Origin: an uncultured Clostridia bacterium
Lineage (GTDB): Bacteria; Bacillota; Clostridia; Christensenellales; CAG-314
DNA length: 64,000 nucleotides
Direction: 5' to 3'
Assembly: GCA_944364615.1 (NCBI GenBank)
Contig: CALVWF010000004.1
Coordinates: 62,001-126,000, forward strand
A model generated the notes under the pieces. That model saw nothing but the letters and a program-made list of their open reading frames with translations. It made no database searches and was not told the origin of the DNA. Made by a program: the position numbers and the translations under genes. Below, in pieces: positions 49,407 through 58,070 of this stretch; the stretch's first letter is position 1, and each line of letters opens with the position of its first letter.

Positions 49407-50699
49407 TTAATTCTTCCCCTTTGTAAAATTGATGTAATATATTTCTGACTTGTCGTCAGTTTTTACCGAATCCGCTATTTCCACTCCGCAAACGACTAAA
49501 ATACGGTTGTCTGAGGCTATAAGAGGTATGGCGTCACGCATACGCGCGGGAATTTTTTTGTCGATTAAAAACTTTTTCAACGGTTTTGTACCGCCGCCGA
49601 ACTTGGTAAACACGTCGCCTTCGCTTCTTGTGCGTATCACCGCATCGGGAGGTATTTTTTTGGCGTCCACACGCAGACAAAAGCCTTCGACGGGACGTTT
49701 GCCTACATACAGCGTACCTGACGGAAGTTGAATATATCCCTCTTTAAAAGGCAGAGAGTAATCCGAATGTGTTGCAAAAGATTTGCAAATCGTCACTCCG
49801 TTATAGTCGTTGTAGGCGGTAAGCCCGTGAGGCAGATCTACCCTGCTTCCGGACTGCTTGTCTTTAAGCGCGATAACCGACAGGTAATGAGTGCGGTTAA
49901 AATCGTTTACGACACCCATTGCTGCCAACGTCTTGTCCACAACTCTGTAGGCGACGGCGGGATGCTGACGTAACAGACTGTCGGGTATAAATGCCTTGCC
50001 CTCCCCTGTCACCACTTCGTCGGTTACGGCGCAATCTGTCAGATACTGTTGATCTAAGGCTACGTTTTCCGCAAACTGCACAATGTTGTCGATGACGTTG
50101 CCGTTGATCTGTTTTAACAATGGGATGACCTTGTGACGCAGAAAGTTTCTCGTGTAGTTGCAGTCGGAATTGGTGCTGTCGGTGACAAAAGGAACCGCGT
50201 TGTCCTGGCAGTATTGCAATACTTCCTTTTTGGTCATTTCCAACAAAGGTCTGAAATATTTACCGCTGAAAGTCTGCATGCCCGTTGCTCCCTTCAGGCC
50301 GCTGCCTCGGATGATGTGCATAAGCACGCTTTCGGCGTTGTCGTCCTTGTTGTGAGCAAGGCAAATATAATCGCATTGCCGTCCGTTAAGAGCCTCGTAC
50401 CGCAGAATACGCGCCCCCGTTTCCACAGATACACCCTTTTCCCTGCAATAGGAATTGACGTCCACTTTAACGATGTCGCACTTTACCCCGTGCTGTGCAC
50501 ACCACTGTTGCACAAACAGGCAGTCGCTGCCGCTTTCCTTTCGCAACGAATGGTCAACGGTCACTACCGAAAAATGCAACTTGGGCTCGTGTCGGACAAA
50601 CATATCCAACATCGCCATTGAATCCGCTCCTCCGCTTACGGCAAGCAAATACTTTTTTTTTGCGGTCACGTCCTTTAAATTCATAGAATGATTATACAT
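49407..50699 (-). CDS. tilS: tRNA(Ile)-lysidine synthase
   Basis: About 430 residues. It converts C34 of the CAU-anticodon tRNA(Ile) to lysidine, which is essential for decoding AUA. The ATP-pyrophosphatase loop is LLAVSGGADSMAML, then VVTVDHSLR and a central YTRNFLRHKVIPLL. The C-terminal TilS domain follows. The start is uncertain: ATG at 50699 is given, ATG at 50684 is also possible, and neither has a good ribosome site. It follows rsmA closely. Confidence 0.94.
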   Translation of the reverse strand: MYNHSMNLKDVTAKKKYLLAVSGGADSMAMLDMFVRHEPKLHFSVVTVDHSLRKESGSDCLFVQQWCAQHGVKCDIVKVDVNSYCREKGVSVETGARILRYEALNGRQCDYICLAHNKDDNAESVLMHIIRGSGLKGATGMQTFSGKYFRPLLEMTKKEVLQYCQDNAVPFVTDSTNSDCNYTRNFLRHKVIPLLKQINGNVIDNIVQFAENVALDQQYLTDCAVTDEVVTGEGKAFIPDSLLRQHPAVAYRVVDKTLAAMGVVNDFNRTHYLSVIALKDKQSGSRVDLPHGLTAYNDYNGVTICKSFATHSDYSLPFKEGYIQLPSGTLYVGKRPVEGFCLRVDAKKIPPDAVIRTRSEGDVFTKFGGGTKPLKKFLIDKKIPARMRDAIPLIASDNRILVVCGVEIADSVKTDDKSEIYYINFTKGKN

Positions 50700-50715
50700 T
50701 ACCACACACTTTCAG

Positions 50716-51558
50716 TCAACTTTTAACGGGGCAGTAAGGTTTTAAATGTTTGCTCAACAATACAAACTGTCCGACAGAAAGCGCTTCTCCCCTGATGTCG
50801 GGTCGGAAATCGCATTTTCTGAGTATTTCGGCACATGTTTGCCTGTCCAATCCGAAAGCGGCGCACAGATTGTTGTACAGCGTTTTTCGGCGCATTGCAA
50901 ACGCCGCCCTGACCGTTTTTCTGAAACATTCATCATCTGCCACGCCGTATTTGTCGTTGACGGTCAGCCGCACTACTGCGCTGTCCACTTCGGGAGGCGG
51001 GAAAAAGGATGTCCTGTCGATGATACGCGTCACCTTGACATCCGACACAGCCTGAACGGCAACCGTTATCGCTCCGTATTCCTTGGTGTTTTCTTTGGCT
51101 ACAAGTCGAAGAGCGACTTCCTTTTGCATTGTAAGACACATGCCGATGAGGTCTGTCGGGTCTTCTAAAAACTTCATTATAATGGGAGTTGTGATGTAAT
51201 AGGGAATATTTGCCACTACACGGTAGGGTTTGTTGTCCATCAACTGCCTGATTTCCGACGTTGACATCTTCATTACATCTTTTATCAGGTAACTTGCATT
51301 GGGACAGTCCGACAGAGTGACATCGAGCACTTCCCGTAAATTGCGGTCTATTTCCAACGCAACCACCTTGTTGGCGTGACGGGCAATGTGTCTTGTAAGA
51401 GTGCCTGCTCCCGCCCCTATTTCCAGTACATTGTCGGCAGGAGAAACATCCCCGTCTTCCACTATCGCATTGAGCAACGTATTGTCGGTGATGAAATTCT
51501 GTCCGAATTGCTTGTTGAATCGGAAAGACCTGTCTGTCAAAATTTTTTTAATATCCAT
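50716..51558 (-). CDS. rsmA: 16S rRNA dimethyladenosine transferase
   Basis: 280 residues from ATG 51558 (GGGAGC upstream; the longer frame to 51636 overlaps the preceding gene). It dimethylates two adjacent adenosines in the 3' hairpin of 16S rRNA. Motifs: FGQNFITDNTLL, the SAM-binding VLEIGAGAGTLTRH, VVALEIDRNL and the catalytic VVANIPYYITTPI. FFPPPEVDSAVVRL is the classic KsgA segment. It follows a small membrane protein gene by 22 bases. Confidence 0.97.
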   Translation of the reverse strand: MDIKKILTDRSFRFNKQFGQNFITDNTLLNAIVEDGDVSPADNVLEIGAGAGTLTRHIARHANKVVALEIDRNLREVLDVTLSDCPNASYLIKDVMKMSTSEIRQLMDNKPYRVVANIPYYITTPIIMKFLEDPTDLIGMCLTMQKEVALRLVAKENTKEYGAITVAVQAVSDVKVTRIIDRTSFFPPPEVDSAVVRLTVNDKYGVADDECFRKTVRAAFAMRRKTLYNNLCAAFGLDRQTCAEILRKCDFRPDIRGEALSVGQFVLLSKHLKPYCPVKS

Positions 51559-51580
51559 ATTTGCTCCCGTAAAGAATTTG

Positions 51581-51985
51581 TCAGACGTTGTCTTTGTCCT
51601 GACCGTTGCAATGGGTTTCTGCGTCGCATTTGCCACGACCGTGCGCCGTGACGTCGAAATCGTAATCGCTTTTTCTTATTTTTCTGACCGTCCTTTTCAG
51701 ATTGACGTAAATGAACGCGGACACAAACGCGCACACAAGTACAACGGTCCACAATGTCAGCGAAATGCCGACTACCGCTCCCTTGTTACCGATAAGCACA
51801 AGTTGTAGTCCCAACGTCACTACGATAAATCCCACAAAGGCAAATGTCGCCAGTATCATTACCGAAATGAGCGTTCCGAACAACGCCACCCTTGCCGTTA
51901 TATACTTCAACTGACTGTCGGTGTACCTGTCTGACGGCAGGACAAAAGGATACAACGACGGTGCTTTTTTAGTACGTTTTTTCAT
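51581..51985 (-). CDS. Two-helix membrane protein upstream of rsmA
   Basis: 134 residues from ATG 51985 (GGAGTG upstream). Helices at about 35-58 and 70-95, flanked by basic stretches (KKRTKKAPS, KRTVRKIRKSD). The C-terminus is polar (GRGKCDAETHCNGQDKDN). No family recognised. It is the first gene of the rsmA-tilS-hpt operon and has a perfect consensus promoter. Confidence 0.75.
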   Translation of the reverse strand: MKKRTKKAPSLYPFVLPSDRYTDSQLKYITARVALFGTLISVMILATFAFVGFIVVTLGLQLVLIGNKGAVVGISLTLWTVVLVCAFVSAFIYVNLKRTVRKIRKSDYDFDVTAHGRGKCDAETHCNGQDKDNV

Positions 51986-52005
51986 TGGTAACACTCCTTG
52001 CGGGT

Positions 52006-52034
52006 ATTATAACATCGGGTCACAGCCTTGTCAA
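52006..52034 (-). promoter_or_regulatory. Consensus promoter of the rsmA operon
   Basis: Reverse strand TTGACA (52034-52029), 17 bases, TATAAT (52011-52006). Confidence 0.9.
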
Positions 52035-52219
52035 TTATTCTGTATTACAACTGAAACGAAGGGTATTCCGACCGTTTTTTCAACACGAAATTTATAAGCG
52101 TTTTCGCTTTAAAAGTTTTACCTCTTGACAAACACGCCGTCTGCGTAATGACGGCGTTTTCCCGCTATAACAGCCTGTATTCAACGTAAAAATATCTGTC
52201 TGAATGAGTAAATAAAAAG

Positions 52220-52821
52220 AAAAACTTTTACTTGTTGCCACTGTTTTTCCTGCCACCGAAATACCTTTACGCAAGACAGAAACAGGCGTCAAAGGCTCCC
52301 GTTTCAATCGCTTTTACGTAAATTCTTATAACAATGAAAACAAGATTTTTACATCCGTCAAAAGCATTGACGCTTATACTTTACACGGGTGACGGAATGA
52401 CCGGCGTCGATATTTAATCATTACGGTAAAAAGCCTTCTTCCCGACAGACGTAACGCTGCCTCCAGCGGGTATTGCGCATAAAGTCACGGACAAAAGGGT
52501 TTTGGTCGCAGATTCTATCAGACAGTTGCTACTGTGGTAAGTTGTAATGCCCTCTCTCACAATAATACTGTCCGCTTTAAAATTTGCAAAAAGCACTTTC
52601 ATTTGTCTTAAAATTAGTTTTGTGCGTACAAATTCCATTAAACAGCAACTACCGAAAAATGCGCAATCCCCGATTGCTGTGATGGTGTACGGTATGATGA
52701 CGTAAATTAAAGTATAGTCGCCGTAAAACGCTTTGTTCTCTACCGCTTTTACTTCCGCTGTTGTATCGGAAGGCATAGAAACATCCGTGTAAATGCCGTT
52801 GTATTCGGTGAGCATGTACAA
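52220..52821 (-). pseudogene. Decayed BspA-like leucine-rich-repeat surface protein
   Basis: Reading from 52821, the frame gives KAFYGDYTLIYVIIP and IGDCAFFGSC, then YHSSNCLIESATKTLL and GSVTSVGKKAFY before a stop at 52414, all close to LRR_5 repeats of BspA-like proteins. In another frame further on come SVNAFDGCKNLVFIVI and KAIETGAFDACFCLA, then RYFGGRKNSGNK, again LRR_5 and its usual ending, with stops between. No start, signal peptide or anchor is intact. The 3' fragments sit 186 bases from the rsmA promoter. It is a remnant of a secreted surface protein. Confidence 0.75.
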
Positions 52822-53205
52822 CTTGCGTAACCGCTCAACTTGTACAACAGCCTTCCGTCCTCTATTCTACCCGCTTGGTATTAAGAGTCAAACCTCCGCC
52901 GTCACAACTCCCTGTGCTTTGACGACGCAATACTTTCTTTTGTTGCAAAGTTCTGAAAAAGTATAACCGTCCATTAATAACGGCGTTGGTTGTAAGTAAC
53001 CGCAGAGTCTGTACTGCTTGTCGGTAATTGCAACGCAAACTTACACCACAAAGCGTTTTGGCAAAATGTACGTCAAAGCGCAAATTTCAATTTACGGCGC
53101 AATGCCCGCAATTAGACGGACAGACTCAATTCAATCGGTAAAAACGTCTTTACTGATTGTTCGGCTTAAACGGAAATTTAACCGACGCACCGTTAAAATC
53201 GCAAC
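52822..53205. other. Intergenic region, possible further remnant
   Basis: Between the BspA-like remnant and the rpsR terminator I see no intact gene or RNA. Short ORFs on both strands lack ribosome sites. It may contain unrecognisable 5' parts of the same decayed gene. Confidence 0.4.
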
Positions 53206-53235
53206 AAAAAAAACGACCGTCCTTTCGGTCGGTCG
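53206..53235 (-). terminator. Terminator of rpsF-ssb-rpsR
   Basis: Reverse strand CGACCG / CGGTCG hairpin followed by eight Ts, 22 bases after the rpsR stop. Confidence 0.88.
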
Positions 53236-53256
53236 CTGTTTGACATTTTAGCCTTT

Positions 53257-53502
53257 TTAGTCTGCTACGTAGGGAAGCAAAGCCATCTGTCTTGCGCGCT
53301 TGATAGCAACGGCAAGTTCTCTCTGGTGTCTTGCACATACGCCTGTCATTCTTCTGGGCAAAATCTTGCCCTTTTCGGTGATGTACTTGCGCAACTTGGC
53401 AACGTCCTTGTAATCGATGCTTGCGGCCTTTTCCAGACAGAAGTTGCACACCTTGCGGCGAGCAGGCTTTCTCATAGGCTTCTTGAATTCTTTATTTTCC
53501 AT
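53257..53502 (-). CDS. rpsR: 30S ribosomal protein S18
   Basis: 81 residues. It binds S6 and helps form the platform of the 30S subunit. [20 protein letters not shown] and [20 protein letters not shown] are typical; the three Cys and a His indicate the zinc-binding form. AAGGAG precedes the ATG. It is the third gene of rpsF-ssb-rpsR. Confidence 0.98.
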   Translation of the reverse strand: MENKEFKKPMRKPARRKVCNFCLEKAASIDYKDVAKLRKYITEKGKILPRRMTGVCARHQRELAVAIKRARQMALLPYVAD

Positions 53503-53519
53503 TTTAATTCACTCCTTGA

Positions 53520-53924
53520 TCAGAAAGGCATTCCGTCGTCCAGGTCGTCTTCCACTTCCTGCAAAGTGTTTACGTTTTCCTTGACTGCGGAGCCGGTATT
53601 TGCTGTTGCCCCGTTGTTGGGACGGGTAAGAAATTCTACTTGTTCGGCACGGATATCCACCGTCTGTCTCTTGATGCCGTCTTTTTCGTAACTGCCGGTC
53701 TGAATACTTCCCACTACCGCTACTTTACTGCCCTTCAACAGATACTTGGCACAGTTCTGCGCCAGTCCGTCCCATGTGACAATGTTGATAAAGTCGGTGC
53801 GGTTGTCTTCGCTGCGTGTAAATCTGCTTACCGCAATGGTAAATCTGCACGCCGTGTGACCGCTGTCGAATGCCGATACCTGAGGATCGGCGGTAAGATT
53901 GCCGATAAGAAATACTTTGTTCAT
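53520..53924 (-). CDS. ssb: Single-stranded DNA-binding protein
   Basis: 134 residues from the ATG at 53924 (GGGAGAAG upstream). The OB-fold begins MNKVFLIGNLTADPQV, with CRFTIAVSRF and FINIVTWDGLAQNCAKYLLKG. The acidic C-terminal tail DLDDGMPF is the tip that recruits other replication and repair proteins. The protein is on the short side for Firmicutes. It lies between rpsF and rpsR, the conserved order. Confidence 0.97.
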   Translation of the reverse strand: MNKVFLIGNLTADPQVSAFDSGHTACRFTIAVSRFTRSEDNRTDFINIVTWDGLAQNCAKYLLKGSKVAVVGSIQTGSYEKDGIKRQTVDIRAEQVEFLTRPNNGATANTGSAVKENVNTLQEVEDDLDDGMPF

Positions 53925-53937
53925 TGTGCTTCTCCCA

Positions 53938-54219
53938 TTACTTCGCAATTACAAGGAAACGCATTAAACCGTCTGTAATTCTCATAACACGTTCCAGTTC
54001 GAGAGGAAGAGTTGCAGGTGCAGTAAAGTTGATCAGAACGTAGTAACCTTCCGTCTTGAAATCGATGGGATAAGCAAGTTTCTTTACTCCCCACTTTTCA
54101 CAAGAATCAACCGTACCGCCATTGTCTGAAATCACGGCATTGAACTTGGCGATGAGACTTTCTTTTGTTTCGTCTGCCAGTCCGTTGTCCATGATGTACA
54201 ACGCTTCGTAAGTGTTCAT
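53938..54219 (-). CDS. rpsF: 30S ribosomal protein S6
   Basis: 93 residues. YEALYIMDNGLADETKESLI at the N-terminus, WGVKKLAYPIDFKTEGYYVL in the middle and a late RVMRITDGLMRFLVI are characteristic. It pairs with S18 in the small subunit. AAGGAGGT precedes the ATG at good spacing. It is the first gene of the operon. Confidence 0.98.
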   Translation of the reverse strand: MNTYEALYIMDNGLADETKESLIAKFNAVISDNGGTVDSCEKWGVKKLAYPIDFKTEGYYVLINFTAPATLPLELERVMRITDGLMRFLVIAK

Positions 54220-54290
54220 TTAGATGTACCTCCTTTTGGTCTGTTGTGGCTACGGATGGTAACCGTAGCAAGGTGCTTGTTTTCAAGCCT
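54220..54290 (-). promoter_or_regulatory. Structured leader of rpsF
   Basis: On the reverse strand the leader can form CAAGG-CTTG-AAAA-CAAG-CA-CCTTG and GCTACGG-TTACCAT-CCGTAGC. S6 and S18 regulate this operon in many bacteria by binding a leader hairpin; whether these stems form that motif I cannot verify. Confidence 0.45.
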
Positions 54291-54294
54291 TGAT

Positions 54295-54323
54295 AGTATA
54301 GCAAAAACACCGAAAAAAAGCAA
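54295..54323 (-). promoter_or_regulatory. Promoter of rpsF-ssb-rpsR
   Basis: Reverse strand TTGCTT (54323-54318), 17 bases, TATACT (54300-54295). Confidence 0.75.
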
Positions 54324-54388
54324 GTGAATTTGACACATTTAATGAAAATGTCCGTAATACGGCTGTTTTATATTTTTCCCGTTGCGTG

Positions 54389-54422
54389 GCAATACGCCCG
54401 CAAGACAATACGGGCGTATTGC
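54389..54422. repeat. Perfect 12-bp inverted repeat after the MalG-like gene
   Basis: GCAATACGCCCG / CGGGCGTATTGC around ten bases, with no T-run on the reverse strand. It may mark the 3' end of the maltodextrin operon. Confidence 0.5.
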
Positions 54423-54460
54423 AAAAAGAAACTCATCACAACCTTTCAAGGAAGAAATTT

Positions 54461-55300
54461 CTATTCTTTTACTGCTCCTGCCGCCAGTCCGTTGACCATA
54501 TATTTTGTAAGGCAGAAATACAGTATTACTATTGGAACCGCAATAAATACCGCACCTGCCGCGTAACGGGCAAATTCCGTTTCCGGCATTGACATCAGTC
54601 CTATTGCAACCGTCCACAGTTCACGGTCTTTAAGTAACAGTTTGGGCAGAATGTAGTCGCTCCACGGCCACGCAAACTGCGTCAGCAGCGTGTACACCAA
54701 AATAGGTTTGGACAGCGGCAATGTAACCGAACAGAAAATTCTGAGATTACTTGCGCCGTCTATTCGCGCGGCGTCGTAAATTGTCTTGGGAATAGTGTCG
54801 AAAAATCCTTTCTGCACCAGATAGCCCATCGGAGCACCGCAGGCGTATATAAGAGCAAGACCTATACGACTGTTGATAAAGTTAAACTGCGTCATCAACA
54901 GATAAACAGCCGTCATTCCCATAAAGGAGGGAAACATTCCCAGAGCCAACGCACCCTTCATCAACGCTTTTCTGCCGGAAAATTCGAAAGACGAAATGGT
55001 AAATGCCGTGATTATTACCAAAAGCGTACCCAACAGACTGCTGATAACGGCAATAATCAATGTGTTGGCAAACCAGTTGAGATAGGTGTAGTAAGAGTCG
55101 GTAAACAGCGAAATGAAACTTGCCAACGAATAGGACGTCGGAAAAAATCCGTTGAAACTGTAAATACTTCCCGTTGCGGAAAAACAACTGAGTACCAACC
55201 ACAGACAGGGGAACAGGAAGATTATGGACACGATCAACAGCAATGCGTAGGTAAGAAACACATCCGCAACCTGACGCGGACGAACTCTGAGTTTTCTCAT
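54461..55300 (-). CDS. Maltodextrin ABC permease, MalG type
   Basis: 279 residues with six helices. The permease EAA motif is YDAARIDGASNLRIFCSVTLP, which contacts the ATPase. The N-terminal FLFPCLWLVLSCFS and the late MPETEFARYAAGAVF are typical of MalG. It overlaps the end of the upstream MalF-like gene by four bases. With MalF and the binding lipoprotein it imports maltodextrins. No ATPase gene is nearby, so a shared MsmX-type ATPase elsewhere probably energises it. Confidence 0.92.
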   Translation of the reverse strand: MRKLRVRPRQVADVFLTYALLLIVSIIFLFPCLWLVLSCFSATGSIYSFNGFFPTSYSLASFISLFTDSYYTYLNWFANTLIIAVISSLLGTLLVIITAFTISSFEFSGRKALMKGALALGMFPSFMGMTAVYLLMTQFNFINSRIGLALIYACGAPMGYLVQKGFFDTIPKTIYDAARIDGASNLRIFCSVTLPLSKPILVYTLLTQFAWPWSDYILPKLLLKDRELWTVAIGLMSMPETEFARYAAGAVFIAVPIVILYFCLTKYMVNGLAAGAVKE

Positions 55301-56646
55301 CTGAACGTATCCTCCTTCTTATAAGACGCCGATCTGACGTACACTATGAGGCTCAGCGCGGAAGTTATAAGGAAAATTATAAGACTTATCGCTGCGCCTA
55401 TGCTGTAATAGTTTTTCTCGATAGACATTCGGTACAGCCAGTTTATCAACAGGTCGGTGTCGCTTGCAAGGAAATAGCCGTCGCTCAGAACGTCGCTTCG
55501 CAAAAAGAAGAACACGCCGAAGTTGTTAAAGTTGCCTATAAACTGATTGATGAGTACCGGAGTTGTGGAAAACAGTACAAAGGGCAACGTGATGCTCTTG
55601 AACTGCACCCAACCGGAAGCGCCGTCTATGCGCGCCGCTTCGTAAAGGTCGTTGTTGATGTTGGACAAAATTCCCGTAGCCAACAGCATTATCGACGGAA
55701 TGGACAGCCATGCGTTGACAAACAGTCCTATACCTCTTGCCATCCACTTGGAATTTATGCCGAAAAAGTCAATGATTTTTCCGCCGTTGTCCACTATCAT
55801 GTTGTTTATCGGACCGCCGTTACTGAACATAAATTTAAACGCCAGCAAAGTTATAAATCCCGGTATTGCATAGGCAAGCACGGGGAACGCGCGCCATATA
55901 GCCTTACCCTTGACGCATTTCTTGTTAAACAGAATGGCAAGTCCCAGTCCTACAAAATAATTGAACATTGTGGAGGCAAAAGCCCACAGCAGGTTCCATC
56001 CCAGTATTCTTATAAAAGACTGCGAAAGTTCGCTGCCAGTCACAAGTTTGCCGAAACTGTCCAGACTCCAATCCACCAACTCGGGAGGAACAATCGTGCC
56101 GCCGTAGTTGGTAAAAGCGATTAGAATCATAAACACGATGGGCAATACGTTGAAAATCAGCACGCCCACCAAAGGCAAAAACAAAGCCAACTTGTAAAAT
56201 TTGGAATTGATAAGTGCCGACAGGTCGTCACGGAATGAGGGAAGATGTTCCTTGAATATCTTCATATCGGCATACTTTTTGGCGTCTTTAATGTTGTGTA
56301 TGTAAAGATATACCAGCACCCCTAAGGCAAACCAGGCAAAAATACCCATCAGCAACATTATTACGGAGTTGTCGCCCTCGATGCCCAACCAGGCATCCGC
56401 CTTGACTGTACCGAGGGTGAAAAATCCGATTATGTCGCTTATGCCCCGTAACGCAAAGTAGGCAATAAGTCCGCCTTCCGCCAGCATGTACAAAAGTCCT
56501 TTTATATACTGACCGTTGATCATCTGCCCTACGCCCATAAAGCACATGGACGCATATGTTTCCCGTCCGCTTTCTTTAAAAAATTCCTTTACGGCAGAGG
56601 GCAGATTTCTGATCTTTTGCCACAGTTGTCTGAAAGCATTTTTCAT
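55297..56646 (-). CDS. Maltodextrin ABC permease, MalF type, with an N-terminal extension
   Basis: 449 residues, longer than usual. An extra N-terminal region (about residues 1-130) has two or three helices (SMCFMGVGQMINGQYIKGLL onward). The core MalF permease follows with YEAARIDGASGWVQFKSITLP. It forms the channel with MalG. Similar N-terminally extended MalF proteins occur in Firmicutes maltodextrin loci. The gene follows the binding-protein gene by 14 bases. Confidence 0.92.
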   Translation of the reverse strand: MKNAFRQLWQKIRNLPSAVKEFFKESGRETYASMCFMGVGQMINGQYIKGLLYMLAEGGLIAYFALRGISDIIGFFTLGTVKADAWLGIEGDNSVIMLLMGIFAWFALGVLVYLYIHNIKDAKKYADMKIFKEHLPSFRDDLSALINSKFYKLALFLPLVGVLIFNVLPIVFMILIAFTNYGGTIVPPELVDWSLDSFGKLVTGSELSQSFIRILGWNLLWAFASTMFNYFVGLGLAILFNKKCVKGKAIWRAFPVLAYAIPGFITLLAFKFMFSNGGPINNMIVDNGGKIIDFFGINSKWMARGIGLFVNAWLSIPSIMLLATGILSNINNDLYEAARIDGASGWVQFKSITLPFVLFSTTPVLINQFIGNFNNFGVFFFLRSDVLSDGYFLASDTDLLINWLYRMSIEKNYYSIGAAISLIIFLITSALSLIVYVRSASYKKEDTFR

Positions 56647-56660
56647 AAAATCACCCGTTA

Positions 56661-58070
56661 CTAACTGAATGTGTGTATAGCCTTGTAAATGTTGTCGTCA
56701 ATAGTCTTCAATACGTTTTCTATGTCGTCAATAGTAAAAATGCGGTCGCCGCAACCGTCGGTGGCTATTTGCTTGAATCCCGACGCGATGGGCATCCATA
56801 TCTGTCCTACCGCTGATATCGAAGGCATTACCACTATCGTGCCGTCGTCCAGATTGTCGTAGGTTATCTGCGCAACGGTGTCATGCATTTCCGCAAGGGC
56901 GTCCGCTCTTGCCGGAACGACACCGAGCATTTCGGCGCGTTTAAGCACCATTTCCTTGCTTGTCGCAAATTCGACGAATTTCAACGCCCAGTCTCTGTGT
57001 TTGGTGTAACTGGAAATTCCGTAGCCGTTGACGCCGCCCATCGTCTTGTGAGCAACCCACAGACTGTCGTCCGTAACGTCTTTTCTGACAGTTATATCGC
57101 CGTCGGCGGGAAGTTTCGGCAATCCCGTAATCACAAGATTTTCATCCACTTTCTGCAACGCCTCTTGCTCTGAAAGACCTTCGCTCTGATATACGGCGGA
57201 CAGTTCTTTTATAAAACTGCTGGTCATGTCTGGAGTGCATATAGTAGCGAATATCGTGCCGTTGGCAAGCATGGATTCTCTGCCTACGGTGAAACTGTCG
57301 TCAAGGCATTTCTGATCCATTATTCCCGCAAGCTCCCAGATTATTTTGCCGCCCAGTTTGGCATTGCCCGCGGACAATCCTATGTCCGTATCGTCGGTGT
57401 TGTTGTTGCCGAACACATATCCGCCGTAAGTAAACAGGAAACCGCTGTTGAAATACTCGTTGTTGAGTTGCAAAGCAAACCCGAACTTGCTGTTGTCGGA
57501 CTCTCTTATACTCTTGCTGTAAAGGTACATTTCGTTCCAATATTCCACCATGTCGGGAATATCGTTGTCGTTTTTGTCCCATTCCGTCTGCCAGTTTTCA
57601 GGCAACGTATCTTTACGGTAAAACAGCAACGGTTGCTGTACGTTGACGGGTATTCCGCAGTAAATGACTTCGCCGTTGTTGTCCGCCTTGTAAGCATCCC
57701 ATGCGTTTTGCGGTACCTGTTCGTAAACTTCCATGCTTTGTATGTCAATGGGCATTATGTGATGTCCTTCGACATACTTCATAAGCACGTCGTTTGCCTG
57801 ATACAACACGTCGGGACCGTAACCGTATGGACCGTCCTGTTCGAGATTGGAATACTCGTCCATGTTGGCGTCCACAGCCACCACGTTGTCGTCTTTATAC
57901 TTTTCGTTAAAAGCCTCTAAAATATAATCGAGGTAACCTTCTTTCTTGGCAGTGTCGTTTTCCAGCACACGCAACGTGATCTGTGACGAAGGTTTGTCGC
58001 AGGCGACAAGCAACACCGTCATTCCCACAACCATCACGACTGCCATTACCAATGCAAGTATACGTTTCAT
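56661..58070 (-). CDS. Maltodextrin-binding lipoprotein (MalE-like)
   Basis: 469 residues from ATG 58070 (GGAGGTT upstream; the longer frame to 58196 lies inside the GH13 gene). The signal peptide ends in LLVACDKP. The solute-binding fold includes YGPDVLYQANDVLMKYVEGH, IPVNVQQPLLFYRKDTLPENW and HRDWALKFVEFATSKE. It captures maltodextrin outside the cell for the permeases. It overlaps the GH13 stop by four bases (ATGA). Confidence 0.93.
   Translation of the reverse strand: MKRILALVMAVVMVVGMTVLLVACDKPSSQITLRVLENDTAKKEGYLDYILEAFNEKYKDDNVVAVDANMDEYSNLEQDGPYGYGPDVLYQANDVLMKYVEGHHIMPIDIQSMEVYEQVPQNAWDAYKADNNGEVIYCGIPVNVQQPLLFYRKDTLPENWQTEWDKNDNDIPDMVEYWNEMYLYSKSIRESDNSKFGFALQLNNEYFNSGFLFTYGGYVFGNNNTDDTDIGLSAGNAKLGGKIIWELAGIMDQKCLDDSFTVGRESMLANGTIFATICTPDMTSSFIKELSAVYQSEGLSEQEALQKVDENLVITGLPKLPADGDITVRKDVTDDSLWVAHKTMGGVNGYGISSYTKHRDWALKFVEFATSKEMVLKRAEMLGVVPARADALAEMHDTVAQITYDNLDDGTIVVMPSISAVGQIWMPIASGFKQIATDGCGDRIFTIDDIENVLKTIDDNIYKAIHTFS

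Noticed and set aside
52092..52307. Small reverse-strand ORF in the rsmA-side intergenic region
   Set aside because: It is a different frame across the BspA-like remnant, with no ribosome site or family.
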